Translations under genes and position numbers: made by a program
From: Polaribacter vadi
Lineage (GTDB): Bacteria > Bacteroidota > Bacteroidia > Flavobacteriales > Flavobacteriaceae
NCBI RefSeq assembly: GCF_018861005.1
Contig: NZ_JAHKQL010000026.1
Span: 1-64,000, forward strand
Direction of reading: 5' to 3'
DNA length: 64,000 nucleotides
Shown: piece after piece, positions 9,972 to 19,221 of the stretch
Layout: each line of letters opens with the position of its first letter
Position numbering within the stretch: position 1 is the stretch's first letter
The notes under the pieces: generated by a model
Told to the model about the DNA's origin: nothing
The model's input: the letters and a program-made list of their open reading frames with translations, nothing else
Database searches by the model: none

Positions 9972-12900
9972 ATGATTCATTTCTTTGGAAACAAAAGCAG
10001 CAAAGTATTCGCTGTTCAAACTACAAAAGAATTATCTTCAGAAAATATTTCTAAATTGGTATGGCTTTTTGCCAATCAACCTAAAATAGAAGAAACATCA
10101 ATAGATGCTTTTTTTGTTGGCCCAAGAGCAGCAATGATTACTCCTTGGAGTACAAATGCAGTAGAAATTACTCAGAATATGGGGATTTCAGACATTATCA
10201 GAATTGAAGAATTTTTAGCTTCAACTGAAGATTTTTCTGATTTCGATCCAATGATTTCTGAAAAATTTAATGGATTAAATCAAGAGTCTTTTTCTATTGA
10301 TATTCAACCAGAAGCAATTTTAGAAATTGAAGATATAGCTGCTTACAACACTCAAGAAGGTTTATCTTTAAGTGAAGAGGAAGTTGAATATTTAGAAAGT
10401 GTTGCTACTAAAATTGGTAGAAAATTAACAGATTCTGAAGTATTTGGTTTTAGCCAAGTAAACTCAGAACACTGTAGACATAAAATATTTAACGGAACTT
10501 TTGTTATTGATGGAGAAGAAATGCCTACTTCCCTATTCAAATTGATAAAAGAAACGTCGAAACAATTTCCTAACGATATTGTTTCAGCATATAAAGATAA
10601 TGTTGCCTTTGTAAAAGGACCAAAAGTGGAACAATTTGCACCTAAAAGTGCAGATAAACCAGATTTTTATGAAACATCAGATTTCGAATCTGTAATTTCA
10701 TTAAAAGCAGAAACTCATAATTTTCCAACTACTGTAGAGCCTTTTAATGGAGCTGCAACTGGTTCTGGAGGAGAAATTAGAGATAGACTTGCAGGTGGTA
10801 AAGGTTCTTTACCTTTAGCAGGAACAGCTGTTTACATGACTTCTTATTCGCGTTTGGAAGCCTCTTTAAATTCTAACGAAAATCCAAGATATTGGGAAAA
10901 AAAGTTTGAAGCTAGAGATTGGTTATATCAAACTCCAATGGATATTTTAATAAAAGCATCTAATGGAGCTTCAGATTTTGGTAACAAATTCGGTCAACCA
11001 TTAATTACAGGTTCTGTATTAACTTTTGAACACGAAGAAAATGCTTCTTCAAGTGATGCTGCTGCAAGAAAATTGGGTTTCGACAAAGTAATTATGCAAG
11101 CAGGTGGAATTGGTTATGGAAAAGCAGAACAAGCTTTAAAAGATACACCAAAAGAAGGTGATAAAATTGTAATTCTTGGAGGTGAAAACTACAGAATTGG
11201 AATGGGTGGAGCTGCAGTTTCTTCTGCAGATACAGGAGCTTTAGATTCAGGTATTGAATTAAATGCTGTACAACGTTCTAACCCAGAAATGCAAAAACGT
11301 GCTGCAAACGCAGTTCGTGGAATGGTAGAAAGTGAAGAAAACTTTATTGTTTCAATTCATGATCATGGTGCAGGTGGACATTTAAATTGTTTATCAGAAT
11401 TAGTAGAAGATACTGGTGGTAAAATCGATTTAGATAAATTACCTGTTGGAGACCCTACATTATCAGCAAAAGAAATTATTGGTAATGAATCTCAAGAAAG
11501 AATGGGATTAGTAATTGCTGATAAACATTTAGAAACTTTACATAAAATTGCAGATAGAGAACGTTCTCCTATTTATGATGTTGGTGAAGTTACAGGAAAT
11601 GATCGTTTTACTTTTGAATCTAAAACTACTGGTGAAAAACCAATGGATTTAGCTTTAGAAGATATGTTTGGTTCATCGCCAAAAACAATAATGACAGATA
11701 AAACTGTCATCAGAAAATATAAAAATCCACGTTATAAAACCAAGAATTTAAAAATCTATTTAGAGCAAGTTTTACAATTAGAAGCTGTGGCTTGTAAAGA
11801 TTGGTTAACAAATAAAGTAGATAGATGTGTAGGTGGTAAAGTTGCCAAACAACAATGTGTGGGGCCTTTGCAAATTCCGTTAAATAATGTTGGAGTTATG
11901 GCATTAGATTATAACGGAAAAGAAGGAGTTGCTACTTCAATTGGCCACTCTCCTATTTCGGCATTAATAAACCCAGAAGCAGGAAGTAGAAATGCAATTA
12001 CAGAGTCTTTAACAAACATTATTTGGGCACCTTTAAAAGATAATTTAGATTCAATTTCATTATCTGCAAACTGGATGTGGCCTTGTAAAAATGAAGGTGA
12101 AGATGCTCGTTTATACAAAGCTGTAAAAGCTGTTTCAGAATTCTCTTTAGGTTTAGGAATCAATGTTCCAACTGGTAAAGATTCTTTATCAATGAAACAA
12201 AAATATCCTGATGGAGATGTAATTGCTCCAGGAACTGTAATTATTTCTGCTGCAGGTAACTGTAATGAAATAAGTAAGGTTGTTGAGCCTGTTTTACAAG
12301 TTAATGGAGAAAACATCTATTACATTAATATTTCTCAAGACGAGTTTAAATTAGGAGGAAGTTCTTTCTTACAAGTTTTAAATACTATTGGAAATGAGGC
12401 ACCAGATGTTACAAATACTGCTTTTGTAAAAAATGCATTTAATACAATTCAAGATTTAATTAAAGGGGATAAAATTACTGCAGGACATGATGTTGCTTCT
12501 GGAGGATTGATTACCACTTTATTAGAAATGTGTTTTGCTGATGTTAATTTAGGAGCAGATTTAAACATTTCTTCTTTAAATGAAGAAGATTCTTTAAAAG
12601 TATTGTTCTCAGAAAATTCAGGTATTGTTTTTCAAGCTGATGCTTCTGTAGAAACAATTTTATCAGAAAATAACATTGAGTTTTTTAATATTGGTACTGC
12701 AAACAATTCAGGAACTGTAAACATTAAAAACAACGAAGATAATTTTACGTTTGATGTTGCTGAAATGAGAGATGTTTGGTATAAAACTTCTTTTTTATTA
12801 GATCAAAAACAAACAGCTAATAATTTAGCTCAAGATCGTTTTGATAATTTTAAAAATCAGCCATTAACGTATAAATTCCCAGAGAATTTTACGGGTAAAC

Positions 12901-13664
12901 TTCCTAAAATTGGAAAAGACAAACCAAAAGCTGCTATTATTCGTGAAAAAGGATCTAATTCTGAACGTGAAATGGCAAATGCAATGTATTTAGCTGGTTT
13001 TGATGTAAAAGATGTACACATGACAGATTTAATTTCTGGTCGTGAAACTTTAGAAGATATTCAGTTTATTGGAGCTGTTGGTGGTTTCTCTAACTCAGAT
13101 GTTTTAGGTTCTGCTAAAGGTTGGGCAGGAGCTTTTAAATACAATGAAAAAGCAAAAACATCATTAAAGAATTTCTTTAAAAGAGAAGATACTTTATCTG
13201 TTGGTATTTGTAATGGTTGTCAGCTTTGGATGGAATTAGATTTGATAAACCCTGAACATATAGTTCATGGAAAAATGGTTCATAACGATTCTCAGAAGCA
13301 CGAAAGTTCATTTACTTCTGTAAAAATTCAAGAAAACAATTCTGTAATGTTATCTTCTTTAGCTGGTACAGAATTAGGTGTTTGGATTTCTCATGGTGAA
13401 GGAAAATTCAGTTTACCAGAATCTGAAGAAAACTATAATATTGTTGCAAAATACGGTTACGAAGGTTACCCTAACAATCCTAATGGTTCTGACTTTAACA
13501 CTGCAATGATGTGTGATGCTTCAGGAAGACATTTAGTAACAATGCCTCATATAGAGCGTTCTACTTTTCAATGGAATTGGGCAAATTACCCAACAGATAG
13601 AAATGATGAAGTTTCTCCTTGGTTAGAAGCTTTTGTAAATGCAAAAAATTGGTTGACGAAATAA
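9972..13664 (+). CDS. purL: Phosphoribosylformylglycinamidine synthase (large single-chain type)
   Basis: 1230 residues, close to the roughly 1300 of proteobacterial PurL. The enzyme makes FGAM from FGAR, glutamine and ATP in the fourth step of purine synthesis. Visible features are the N-terminal domain, the FGAM synthase linker with NSEHCRH, the first AIRS-like domain with LKAETHNFPTTVEPF and GGEIRDR, the second AIRS half, and a C-terminal glutamine amidotransferase domain from about residue 975. That domain carries the nucleophile motif GICNGCQ (Cys1083) and SHGEGKF. The start was chosen at the ATG in front of MIHFFG, downstream of the -7 box. The gene is monocistronic, with its own terminator. 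Confidence 0.97.
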   Translation: MIHFFGNKSSKVFAVQTTKELSSENISKLVWLFANQPKIEETSIDAFFVGPRAAMITPWSTNAVEITQNMGISDIIRIEEFLASTEDFSDFDPMISEKFNGLNQESFSIDIQPEAILEIEDIAAYNTQEGLSLSEEEVEYLESVATKIGRKLTDSEVFGFSQVNSEHCRHKIFNGTFVIDGEEMPTSLFKLIKETSKQFPNDIVSAYKDNVAFVKGPKVEQFAPKSADKPDFYETSDFESVISLKAETHNFPTTVEPFNGAATGSGGEIRDRLAGGKGSLPLAGTAVYMTSYSRLEASLNSNENPRYWEKKFEARDWLYQTPMDILIKASNGASDFGNKFGQPLITGSVLTFEHEENASSSDAAARKLGFDKVIMQAGGIGYGKAEQALKDTPKEGDKIVILGGENYRIGMGGAAVSSADTGALDSGIELNAVQRSNPEMQKRAANAVRGMVESEENFIVSIHDHGAGGHLNCLSELVEDTGGKIDLDKLPVGDPTLSAKEIIGNESQERMGLVIADKHLETLHKIADRERSPIYDVGEVTGNDRFTFESKTTGEKPMDLALEDMFGSSPKTIMTDKTVIRKYKNPRYKTKNLKIYLEQVLQLEAVACKDWLTNKVDRCVGGKVAKQQCVGPLQIPLNNVGVMALDYNGKEGVATSIGHSPISALINPEAGSRNAITESLTNIIWAPLKDNLDSISLSANWMWPCKNEGEDARLYKAVKAVSEFSLGLGINVPTGKDSLSMKQKYPDGDVIAPGTVIISAAGNCNEISKVVEPVLQVNGENIYYINISQDEFKLGGSSFLQVLNTIGNEAPDVTNTAFVKNAFNTIQDLIKGDKITAGHDVASGGLITTLLEMCFADVNLGADLNISSLNEEDSLKVLFSENSGIVFQADASVETILSENNIEFFNIGTANNSGTVNIKNNEDNFTFDVAEMRDVWYKTSFLLDQKQTANNLAQDRFDNFKNQPLTYKFPENFTGKLPKIGKDKPKAAIIREKGSNSEREMANAMYLAGFDVKDVHMTDLISGRETLEDIQFIGAVGGFSNSDVLGSAKGWAGAFKYNEKAKTSLKNFFKREDTLSVGICNGCQLWMELDLINPEHIVHGKMVHNDSQKHESSFTSVKIQENNSVMLSSLAGTELGVWISHGEGKFSLPESEENYNIVAKYGYEGYPNNPNGSDFNTAMMCDASGRHLVTMPHIERSTFQWNWANYPTDRNDEVSPWLEAFVNAKNWLTK

Positions 13665-13690
13665 TATTTCGCCCTAAACTTTATATTTAA

Positions 13691-13716
13691 AAAGGGCTTA
13701 AAAGCCCTTTTTTTTT
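13691..13716 (+). terminator. Rho-independent terminator of purL
   Basis: A perfect stem AAAGGGCTT/AAGCCCTTT with a two-base loop is followed by T residues. Confidence 0.88.
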
Positions 13717-13759
13717 GGGTCTAATAAAAAAATTATATATACTATTTAATCAATAAAAT

Positions 13760-14968
13760 ATGATAATTCCAAAAAAATATAGATTTATAGTTGAATTAGG
13801 AAGAGCACTTCATATTTATGGGATTCCTTCTTATAAAATACAATCTTACTTAACAGAAGTCGCAAATAATAAAGGAATTAAAGGAAGCTTCATGGATTTC
13901 CCAACGTGGATCAATTATGCTTTTTATGATGATGAAGAATCATTTAATTATATAGAATGTATACCTCCAGGAATATTAAATTTAGGTGCTTTTTCTAGGG
14001 TTGCAGAACTTACCAAAAAAGTAATTAATTCTGAAGTTGACAGTGATGAAATTAGTGAAGAATTAAGCATAATACATCAAAAAACAAAAAAAGTAAATCA
14101 CTTTTACTTAACATTAGCTTACGCTTTTGCTGCTGGTGCTTTTAGCTTAATTATTGGTACAAACTGGATTTCTTTTTGGCTATCTTTATTAACAGGCTCA
14201 TTGGTTTATCTAATGGTTTATTTAACTTCAAAATCAAAATATATAGAAAATGTATTTGAATCACTAAGTGCTTTGTTAATCACTATAATTAGTTGTCTAA
14301 TAAAACAAGTTGTTCCCGAATTTAATGTTGGTTTAACCATTCTTGCTTCCATAATTATCTTTGTACCAGGCTTAGGTATAACAACTGCTTTAGAAGAAAT
14401 TACTTCTAAAAATTTAGTTTCTGGTAGTGCTAAACTTTTTGATGCTATTATCTTATTATTCAAACAGTTTTTTGGAGTTTTATTAGGTTTTGGGTTAATG
14501 ACCACTTTAATGGAAGTTAATATAGTAGATACTACTTCAGAAATGCCAAAATGGATTAACTTTTTTGCAATTCCTGTTCTATCTATTTCATTATTCCCTG
14601 TGCTTCAAGTAAGAAAAAAAGACATGTTTTTTGGTGTATTAACAGGCGCAATCTCTTTTTCTATTATTATATTATTATCTGGCTTAGGTATTTTAATAAG
14701 CACCTTTATTGGTACTTTAACTGTAGTTGGTATTAGTAGTTTATTTGGTAGAATTTCTAAAACCCCAAAAACTGTATATTTAATTCAGGGTATAATTATT
14801 CTAGTACCTGGTAGTAAATCTTTTATTGGTTTAAGCAATTCTTTTTTAAATAAATCTGCAGTATCTTCTGGCAACGTTTTTGAAGAAATTGCATTTATTT
14901 TAATGGGTATAATTGGTGGTTTACTTTTTGCAGGTACTTTTAGAGACAATAGTAGTAGTAGAGATTAA
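13760..14968 (+). CDS. ThrE-family threonine/serine exporter-like membrane protein
   Basis: 402 residues. An N-terminal soluble segment of about 115 residues includes GIPSYKIQ and the typical DFPTWINY region. About ten hydrophobic helices follow. The protein fits the single-chain ThrE layout, in which the hydrolase-like N-terminal half (PF06738) is joined to a second membrane unit (PF12821-like) with the characteristic LVPGSKSF motif near the end. The known role in Corynebacterium is proton-driven export of threonine and serine. The substrate here is unproven. The gene stands alone between two terminators. Confidence 0.82.
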   Translation: MIIPKKYRFIVELGRALHIYGIPSYKIQSYLTEVANNKGIKGSFMDFPTWINYAFYDDEESFNYIECIPPGILNLGAFSRVAELTKKVINSEVDSDEISEELSIIHQKTKKVNHFYLTLAYAFAAGAFSLIIGTNWISFWLSLLTGSLVYLMVYLTSKSKYIENVFESLSALLITIISCLIKQVVPEFNVGLTILASIIIFVPGLGITTALEEITSKNLVSGSAKLFDAIILLFKQFFGVLLGFGLMTTLMEVNIVDTTSEMPKWINFFAIPVLSISLFPVLQVRKKDMFFGVLTGAISFSIIILLSGLGILISTFIGTLTVVGISSLFGRISKTPKTVYLIQGIIILVPGSKSFIGLSNSFLNKSAVSSGNVFEEIAFILMGIIGGLLFAGTFRDNSSSRD

Positions 14969-14979
14969 TTAAGTTAAAA

Positions 14980-15009
14980 AAAACTGTTTCAATTTCTTGA
15001 AACAGTTTT
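14980..15009 (+). terminator. Rho-independent terminator
   Basis: An 11-bp perfect stem AAAACTGTTTC (14980-14990) pairs with GAAACAGTTTT (14999-15009) around an 8-base loop. Confidence 0.8.
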
Positions 15010-15268
15010 AAAATAAAAAGTTGGGGGAATATTTTAGTTTTTAGAAAGCTATTAAAACCTTACCCCAAAAAAAAGGGTAGCTAAATCATAAACAACTAAT
15101 AATAAGCACTTTAATTTAATTCTAAATAAAAATTTATTGAGTGTTAATTAACAATCTTTAAGGTAAGAATAATTAATCATTTTTTAATATAAAGTCTAAA
15201 TTTTATTTTAATATGTGTCACAAATTAGTTTTTAGTTGGTCTTTAAAGAAACAACTCAACTTTTAAAT
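15010..15268. other. Intergenic region with G-run/C-run pairing potential
   Basis: AT-rich, with no open reading frame seen. A rare G run (TTGGGGG at 15021-15027) could pair with CCCCAA (15063-15068), closing an internal AT-rich stem, and AAAAAAGGG follows. This could be a small structured RNA or leader, but there is no clear promoter. The promoter of the downstream gene could not be placed with confidence. Confidence 0.3.
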
Positions 15269-16051
15269 ATGAAAAATAAAATTACATTATTAGTTACACT
15301 TTTTTTATCAGCAACATTTTTTGCTCAAAAAAACATTGAAGCTTCAGACATTTTGCAAGACATTAAAAACGGAAAATCTATTACTTACCAAAATGCAACA
15401 ATAGTTGGTACTTTAGATTTTACTTATATGGATGAAGCTATGGAAAAACTACCATCTAAAAGAAAAAGTAGTTGGTGGGGAACTGGAAGTTCAACCAATG
15501 AGATTAAGAAATTAATTGAAGTTAAAATTTCTTTTATAAACTGTACTTTTAAAGATGATGTTTTAGCTTACATTCCAGATGAAGATTCAGGTTACACTTT
15601 TACTGCAAGTTTCGAAGATATTGCAATATTTAAAAACTGTAATTTTGAAAGAAAAGCAATGTTTAAATACTCTCGTTTTGAAAGAGAAGCAGATTTTTCT
15701 GGTTCTACCTTTGAAGATGATAGCACTTTTAAATATGCTAAATTTGATAGAGACATTAGTTTTGAAAACTCAAAATTTAGTGAAATTTCAACTTTTAAAT
15801 ACGCTAAATTCAGTAGAAAAGTAAGTTTTGCAAATGCTATTTTCGAAGACTCAGCTGTTTTTAAATACACAAAATTTAATGATGGTGTTTCTTTTAATAA
15901 TACCAATTTCGAAGAAGATTTAAATATTAAATACATGCAAGTTTCTGGTGATTTCGATATTTCTAAAATGAAAGTTGGTTATGATATCGATTCTAAATAC
16001 ACCAAAATAAATGGTAAAGACTTTAATAAATACTTATTGAGTAACAATTAG
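15269..16051 (+). CDS. Exported pentapeptide-repeat-like protein
   Basis: 260 residues from the ATG at 15269, with a signal peptide ending at about residue 20 (FFA-QK). The C-terminal half is a repetitive Phe ladder. Phe residues are spaced alternately 5 and 6 apart, giving an 11-residue unit of the form FKYAKFxxxxS/FxxxxFxxxxx, repeated about eight times. This resembles the Pentapeptide_3 family and predicts a quadrilateral beta-helix. The function is unknown, and a periplasmic or surface location follows from the signal peptide. The gene is flanked by terminators and is probably monocistronic. Confidence 0.75.
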   Translation: MKNKITLLVTLFLSATFFAQKNIEASDILQDIKNGKSITYQNATIVGTLDFTYMDEAMEKLPSKRKSSWWGTGSSTNEIKKLIEVKISFINCTFKDDVLAYIPDEDSGYTFTASFEDIAIFKNCNFERKAMFKYSRFEREADFSGSTFEDDSTFKYAKFDRDISFENSKFSEISTFKYAKFSRKVSFANAIFEDSAVFKYTKFNDGVSFNNTNFEEDLNIKYMQVSGDFDISKMKVGYDIDSKYTKINGKDFNKYLLSNN

Positions 16052-16070
16052 AAAACACATAAAATCGAAG

Positions 16071-16102
16071 AAAAGGTTGGCAATTTGTCAACCTTTTTTT
16101 TT
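16071..16102 (+). terminator. Rho-independent terminator
   Basis: AAAAGGTTG (16071-16079) pairs with CAACCTTTT (16089-16097), followed by a T run. Confidence 0.82.
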
Positions 16103-16279
16103 GATAAACCTTTAAAATAAAAAATATTGATTTTATATTAATTTAAAATACAAAACATATAAATCAAGATAAATGTTAGCTACATCACATAAAACCAAAT
16201 AAAATAATTTTAAAGGAAAACACAATATTAACCATCAAAAAATATATAATTCATAAAATAACAAGTCTATTAATTAGTA

Positions 16280-16309
16280 TTTGTAAATTCAAGTAATTTT
16301 AGTACTTTG
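16280..16309 (+). promoter_or_regulatory. Promoter of the acyl-CoA ligase gene
   Basis: TTTG at 16280-16283, a 19-base spacer and TACTTTG at 16303-16309 match the Bacteroidetes -33/-7 arrangement, although the -7 box is one base short of TAnnTTTG. The ATG follows at 16331. Confidence 0.6.
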
Positions 16310-16330
16310 CAATACTACAAAATAGAATAT

Positions 16331-18106
16331 ATGCCCAAAGAAATTACAAGGTTATTTGATTTTCCTTATTATCAATTAGAAAAATACAATCTTAAAAAAG
16401 CATTCTCTACAAAATACAATGGAAATTGGCAATCAATTTCTACACAAGAATATATAGATAAATCGAACCAATTAAGTAGAGGCTTACTTAAATTAGGCAT
16501 ACAACCTAATGATAAAATTGCCATTATTTCTACAGAAAATAGGACAGAATGGAATATCTGCGATATTGGTATTTTACAAACTGGCGCACAAACTGTACCT
16601 ATTTATCCTACAATTTCTAAAGAAGATTATGAATATGTATTAAGTCATTCAGAATCTACTTATTGTTTTGTTTCTGATGAAGAAATTTTAGAAAAGCTAA
16701 ATAAAATTAAAGGTAATACCAAACTTAAAGGCGTTTATACTTTTAAAGATATTAAAGGAGAAAATAGCTGGAAAGAAATCTTAGAATTAGGTAAAGAAGC
16801 CGATAATCAAACAGAGGTAGATACAAGAAAAGCTAATGTAAAATCTGATGATTTAGCCACCCTAATTTACACTTCTGGCACAACAGGTAAACCTAAAGGA
16901 GTTATGCTTTCTCATAACAATATCGTATCTAATGTTTTATCATCAGAAAAAAGAGTACCATTAGAATATGGTAATTCTATTGGTTTAAGTTTTTTACCTG
17001 TTTGTCATATTTTTGAACGTATGATTTTATATCTATATCAATATTGTGGAGTAGATATTTATTTTGCAGAATCTATAGAAAAATTATCAGAAAATGCAAA
17101 AGAAATAAAGCCACATGTAATGACAGCTGTACCTCGTCTTTATGAAAAAATTTACGACAAAATTATTTTAAAGGGCGAAGATTTATCAGGCATTAAAAAG
17201 AGCTTATTCTTTTGGGCAGTAAATCTAGGTTTAAAATACGAACCAAATGGAGCAAATGGTTGGTGGTACGAAAAACAATTAGGTTTAGCACGTAAACTTA
17301 TTTTTTCTAAATGGCAAGCTGCTTTAGGTGGAGACTTAAAATTAATGGTTTCTGGTAGTGCTGCATTACAACCAAGATTAACGCGAGTTTTTGCTGCTGC
17401 AGGAATGCCAATTATGGAAGGTTATGGTTTAACAGAAACATCTCCAGTAATTGCTGTAAATGATCAAAAAGACAGAAACTTTAGAGTAGGTACTGTTGGT
17501 AAAGTTATTGATGATGTAGAAGTTAAAATTGCTGATAATGGAGAAATTTTAGTAAAAGGACCTAATGTAATGTTAGGCTACTACAAAGATGACGAAAAAA
17601 CAGCTAGTGTTATGAATGGCGAATATTTTTGTACAGGTGATAAAGGTGAATTTGATAAAGATGGTTTTTTAAAAATTACAGGTAGAACCAAAGAAATGTT
17701 TAAAACTTCTGGGGGTAAATATGTTGTTCCGCCTTTATTAGAAGGCGAACTAAAACAATCTCTTTTTATAGAACAAGTAATGGTTGTTGGTGAAGGTGAA
17801 AAAATGCCTGCTGCTATTATACAACCTAACTTTCAATTTGTTAAAGATTGGATTAAGCATAAAAACTTAGAAATAGGTACAACTAACCAAGAAATTATTA
17901 CTTCTGATATTGTTATAAAACGCATACAAAAAGAAGTAAATAAGTGTAATAGTAATTTTGGTAAATGGGAACAAATAAAACGTTTTGAACTCACGCCTGA
18001 AGAATGGTCTATTGATGGTGGTCATTTAACCCCAACAATGAAAATGAAAAGAGAAGTTATTAAGAATATATATATTAATCTTTACGAAAAAATTTATAGA
18101 GGTTAA
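16331..18106 (+). CDS. Long-chain fatty acid-CoA ligase (AMP-binding)
   Basis: 591 residues from the ATG at 16331. Members activate fatty acids with ATP to acyl-AMP and then acyl-CoA. Visible are the P-loop-like motif TLIYTSGTTGKPKGVMLSH, the adenine-binding region MEGYGLTETSP, the hinge-region motif FCTGDKGEF, and the C-terminal KTSGGKYVVPP segment. Length and motifs fit the FadD15/ACSL-like branch. The next gene, a BLUF sensor, starts 31 bases later and may be cotranscribed. Confidence 0.93.
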   Translation: MPKEITRLFDFPYYQLEKYNLKKAFSTKYNGNWQSISTQEYIDKSNQLSRGLLKLGIQPNDKIAIISTENRTEWNICDIGILQTGAQTVPIYPTISKEDYEYVLSHSESTYCFVSDEEILEKLNKIKGNTKLKGVYTFKDIKGENSWKEILELGKEADNQTEVDTRKANVKSDDLATLIYTSGTTGKPKGVMLSHNNIVSNVLSSEKRVPLEYGNSIGLSFLPVCHIFERMILYLYQYCGVDIYFAESIEKLSENAKEIKPHVMTAVPRLYEKIYDKIILKGEDLSGIKKSLFFWAVNLGLKYEPNGANGWWYEKQLGLARKLIFSKWQAALGGDLKLMVSGSAALQPRLTRVFAAAGMPIMEGYGLTETSPVIAVNDQKDRNFRVGTVGKVIDDVEVKIADNGEILVKGPNVMLGYYKDDEKTASVMNGEYFCTGDKGEFDKDGFLKITGRTKEMFKTSGGKYVVPPLLEGELKQSLFIEQVMVVGEGEKMPAAIIQPNFQFVKDWIKHKNLEIGTTNQEIITSDIVIKRIQKEVNKCNSNFGKWEQIKRFELTPEEWSIDGGHLTPTMKMKREVIKNIYINLYEKIYRG

Positions 18107-18137
18107 AATTATTCTATATTGCTTTAAAATTCAATTA

Positions 18138-18554
18138 ATGTTAAAGCAATTAGTATATTATTCCATTGCTAATCAAATTATTTCAGATAAAATTATTGGT
18201 GATATTTTAGAAACTTCTCGAAAACATAATTCTAGCAAAGAAATTACAGGTTGTTTACTTTATTATGACAATGTTTTTTTACAGCTTTTAGAAGGTAAAA
18301 AAGAAGATATTGACGCATTATACAAGAGTATAAAAAAAGATCAAAGACACTTTAATGTTACCTTAATTGCAGAAGAATTTGTTAATGAAAGAATGTATCC
18401 AGATTGGAGTATGGCCTATCATAAATTTAGAGCAAATCAATTAGCAAAAGAGAAATTTAGAGAGAGTGTTGTATTTTTATATAATTCCATTCCTAAAAAA
18501 TTAGAAGCAATTGATTTTTTTTGTTATATGACTAAAGAAATCATTAATAAATAA
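18138..18554 (+). CDS. Stand-alone BLUF-domain blue-light sensor
   Basis: 138 residues, consisting of almost nothing but a BLUF domain, which binds FAD and senses blue light. All key flavin-network residues are present with the spacing known from AppA: Tyr7, Asn31 (24 later), Gln49 (42 after the Tyr), Trp90 and Met92. Family signatures ITGCLLYY, QLLEGKKEDI, KDQRHFNV and WSM are visible. About 40 C-terminal residues form a probable helical cap. With no effector domain it must act through a partner protein. The gene lies 31 bases after the acyl-CoA ligase, so coexpression is possible, but a functional link is inference. Confidence 0.95.
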   Translation: MLKQLVYYSIANQIISDKIIGDILETSRKHNSSKEITGCLLYYDNVFLQLLEGKKEDIDALYKSIKKDQRHFNVTLIAEEFVNERMYPDWSMAYHKFRANQLAKEKFRESVVFLYNSIPKKLEAIDFFCYMTKEIINK

Positions 18555-18556
18555 AA

Positions 18557-18587
18557 AAAATCCCTAAAACTAACTTTTAGGGATTTT
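18557..18587. terminator. Bidirectional terminator between convergent genes
   Basis: A 13-bp perfect stem AAAATCCCTAAAA/TTTTAGGGATTTT with a 5-base loop lies between the BLUF gene and the leftward thioredoxin-fold gene. It has A/T tracts on both sides. Confidence 0.85.
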
Positions 18588-18609
18588 AATTTAAAATAAA
18601 ATAATATTA

Positions 18610-19215
18610 TTAAACTTTAATAGAACAACCAATTGCTCTAGTTTCTGTTTTTTGTACTGTTTTACCTGCTAATAAAGCATCAACAGCGTTTTCTACATAC
18701 TTTTCTGTAACAGCATCTGGATTTCTTGAACTATTATCAATTGCACCAATATACTTTACTTTCATATCATTTTTAGTAACAATAAACACGTGTGGAGTTT
18801 TAGTAGCTCCGAATTTTGGATATACTTTCTGTCCTTCATCAAATAAATAAGGAAAGTTAAAACCTTTCTCTTCTGCTCTAACTTTCATTTTTTCGAAACT
18901 ATCATCTGGCACAGCAACTGGATTATTAGGATTAATTGCAATTACAGGATAACCTTCATCTTCATACTTATCATTTAAAGCGATAATTCGATCTTCGTTT
19001 GCAACAGAATAAGGGCAAGTATTACAAGTAAAAATAATGATGTATCCTTTTGCATCATCGTAATCTGATAAGGATAAGAAATCTCCATCTATATTTTTCA
19101 ACTTAAAATCTTCTATTTTATCGCCTACTTTATAGCCGGCATCCGATTTTAAAGTAAAAGCTGCTGCAGTAATTACAACAACTGCAAGTAATAAAATGTT
19201 TTTTATTGTTTTCAT
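18610..19215 (-). CDS. Exported thioredoxin-fold (AhpC/TSA-like) protein
   Basis: 201 residues with an N-terminal signal or anchor segment. The fold is thioredoxin/peroxiredoxin-like: GDKIEDFKLKNIDG at the start, the redox motif FTCNTCPYS with two Cys, and the cis-proline segment KTPHVFIV. It is probably a periplasmic thiol-disulfide protein. The CxxC motif argues for disulfide exchange rather than one-Cys peroxidase activity. It lies 6 bases downstream of a TlpA-like gene on the same strand, so the two form a redox operon. An extra Cys occurs near the C-terminus (AIGCSIKV). Confidence 0.82.
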   Translation of the reverse strand: MKTIKNILLLAVVVITAAAFTLKSDAGYKVGDKIEDFKLKNIDGDFLSLSDYDDAKGYIIIFTCNTCPYSVANEDRIIALNDKYEDEGYPVIAINPNNPVAVPDDSFEKMKVRAEEKGFNFPYLFDEGQKVYPKFGATKTPHVFIVTKNDMKVKYIGAIDNSSRNPDAVTEKYVENAVDALLAGKTVQKTETRAIGCSIKV

Positions 19216-19221
19216 AATTTA

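Noticed and set aside
15236-15268. 11-residue extension of the pentapeptide-like protein
   Set aside because: The signal peptide starts at the ATG at 15269, and the upstream start is non-ATG.
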